From assembly GCA_000017645.1 (NCBI GenBank), contig CP000781.1, positions 5,195,501-5,259,500 on the forward strand: a stretch of 64,000 bases of DNA, written 5' to 3'. The stretch is from Xanthobacter autotrophicus Py2 (GTDB lineage: Bacteria; Pseudomonadota; Alphaproteobacteria; Rhizobiales; Xanthobacteraceae). A program made the translations under genes and the position numbers. This document shows positions 63,897 through 64,000 of the stretch, piece after piece. The notes below the pieces were generated by a model. It saw nothing but the letters and a program-made list of their open reading frames with translations. It did no database searches and was not told the origin of the DNA. How positions within the stretch are numbered: the stretch's first letter is position 1; each line of letters opens with the position of its first letter.

Positions 63897-64000
63897 CTAC
63901 TTCGCCGGCGCCTTCCTGCTCCTGGCAGCGCGGCGCCCGGTGGAGCCGCGCACGATCAGCTCGGGCGGGGTGACACGGATGGTGATGCCGCTGGCCGCGC
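63897..64000 (-). CDS. LacI-family regulator, C-terminal fragment (cut by window edge)
   Basis: Only the last 33 residues and the stop are in the window. They read ITIRVTPPELIVRGSTGRR and end in a basic tail, which is the characteristic end of LacI/GalR-type repressors (PPELIVRGST). The start and DNA-binding domain lie beyond the right edge. Convergent with the methyltransferase-family gene. Confidence 0.75.
   Translation of the reverse strand, partial: AASGITIRVTPPELIVRGSTGRRAARSRKAPAK

Overview
The window is GC-rich, densely coding chromosomal DNA of an alphaproteobacterium, most likely a Hyphomicrobiales member close to Xanthobacteraceae (Xanthobacter, Azorhizobium, Starkeya). This placement is an inference from gene content (N-methylglutamate pathway, ScfR/PccR-type regulator, DUF2865, CreA), frequent GTG starts, and short palindromic repeats of the kind common in this order. 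About 50 genes are supported. No integrase, transposase, phage gene, CRISPR array or rRNA is visible.

Layout. (1) 1-5287, minus strand: a decayed type III-like restriction locus. A large helicase-nuclease (res) is followed by a methyltransferase gene whose catalytic core has been deleted, then a DUF6508 gene and a helicase with a ParE/RelE-like N-terminus that runs off the left edge. (2) 5490-9192: a formylglycine-generating enzyme, a Tat-exported arylsulfatase and an AraC-type regulator. (3) 9421-9496: tRNA-Phe. (4) 9857-22338: a complete N-methylglutamate (methylamine) pathway: XRE-cupin regulator, mgsABC-gmaS, a reverse-oriented LysR gene, mgdABCD and purU. Gamma-glutamylmethylamide is formed by GmaS and converted to N-methylglutamate by MgsABC; MgdABCD oxidises that and passes the C1 unit to tetrahydrofolate; PurU releases formate. 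(5) 22849-24639: a stand-alone allophanate hydrolase. (6) 24741-28966: a zinc uptake operon (His-rich membrane peptide, ZnuC, ZnuB, ZnuA, CobW-type chaperone) behind a Zur-like 7-1-7 palindrome.

(7) 29036-32456: TetR regulator, divergent glutaryl-CoA dehydrogenase and a class III CoA-transferase. (8) 32584-36724: DoxX protein, then cysS, a GNAT gene and cimA, chained by ATGA overlaps. (9) 37211-44413: secreted proteins of mostly unknown role (a Cys-rich protein, CreA, an orphan TRAP binding protein, DUF2865, an SH3/collagen-like/Gln-rich protein), with one gltX among them. (10) 44529-57162: the propionyl-CoA to succinyl-CoA route: PccR-like regulator facing pccB-pccA, then a membrane protein, a cyclopropane-fatty-acid synthase-like enzyme, mutA, a small secreted protein, mutB and a metallo-beta-lactamase-fold protein. 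(11) 57170-61488, minus strand: two glycosyltransferases and dxs. (12) 61822-63763: a membrane-associated alpha/beta hydrolase and an isoprenylcysteine methyltransferase-family protein, then the C-terminal end of a LacI-type regulator cut by the right edge.

The most notable observations are the internally deleted methyltransferase beside an intact restriction subunit, the helicase fused to a toxin-fold domain, the methylamine pathway split around an inverted LysR gene, paired operator-like sites in front of pccB, the Zur-like palindrome, a nested perfect hairpin inside the zinc operon, and a 589-residue SH3/collagen-like/polyglutamine secreted protein. I found no convincing wholly new system; the restriction locus is the best candidate for something incompletely described.
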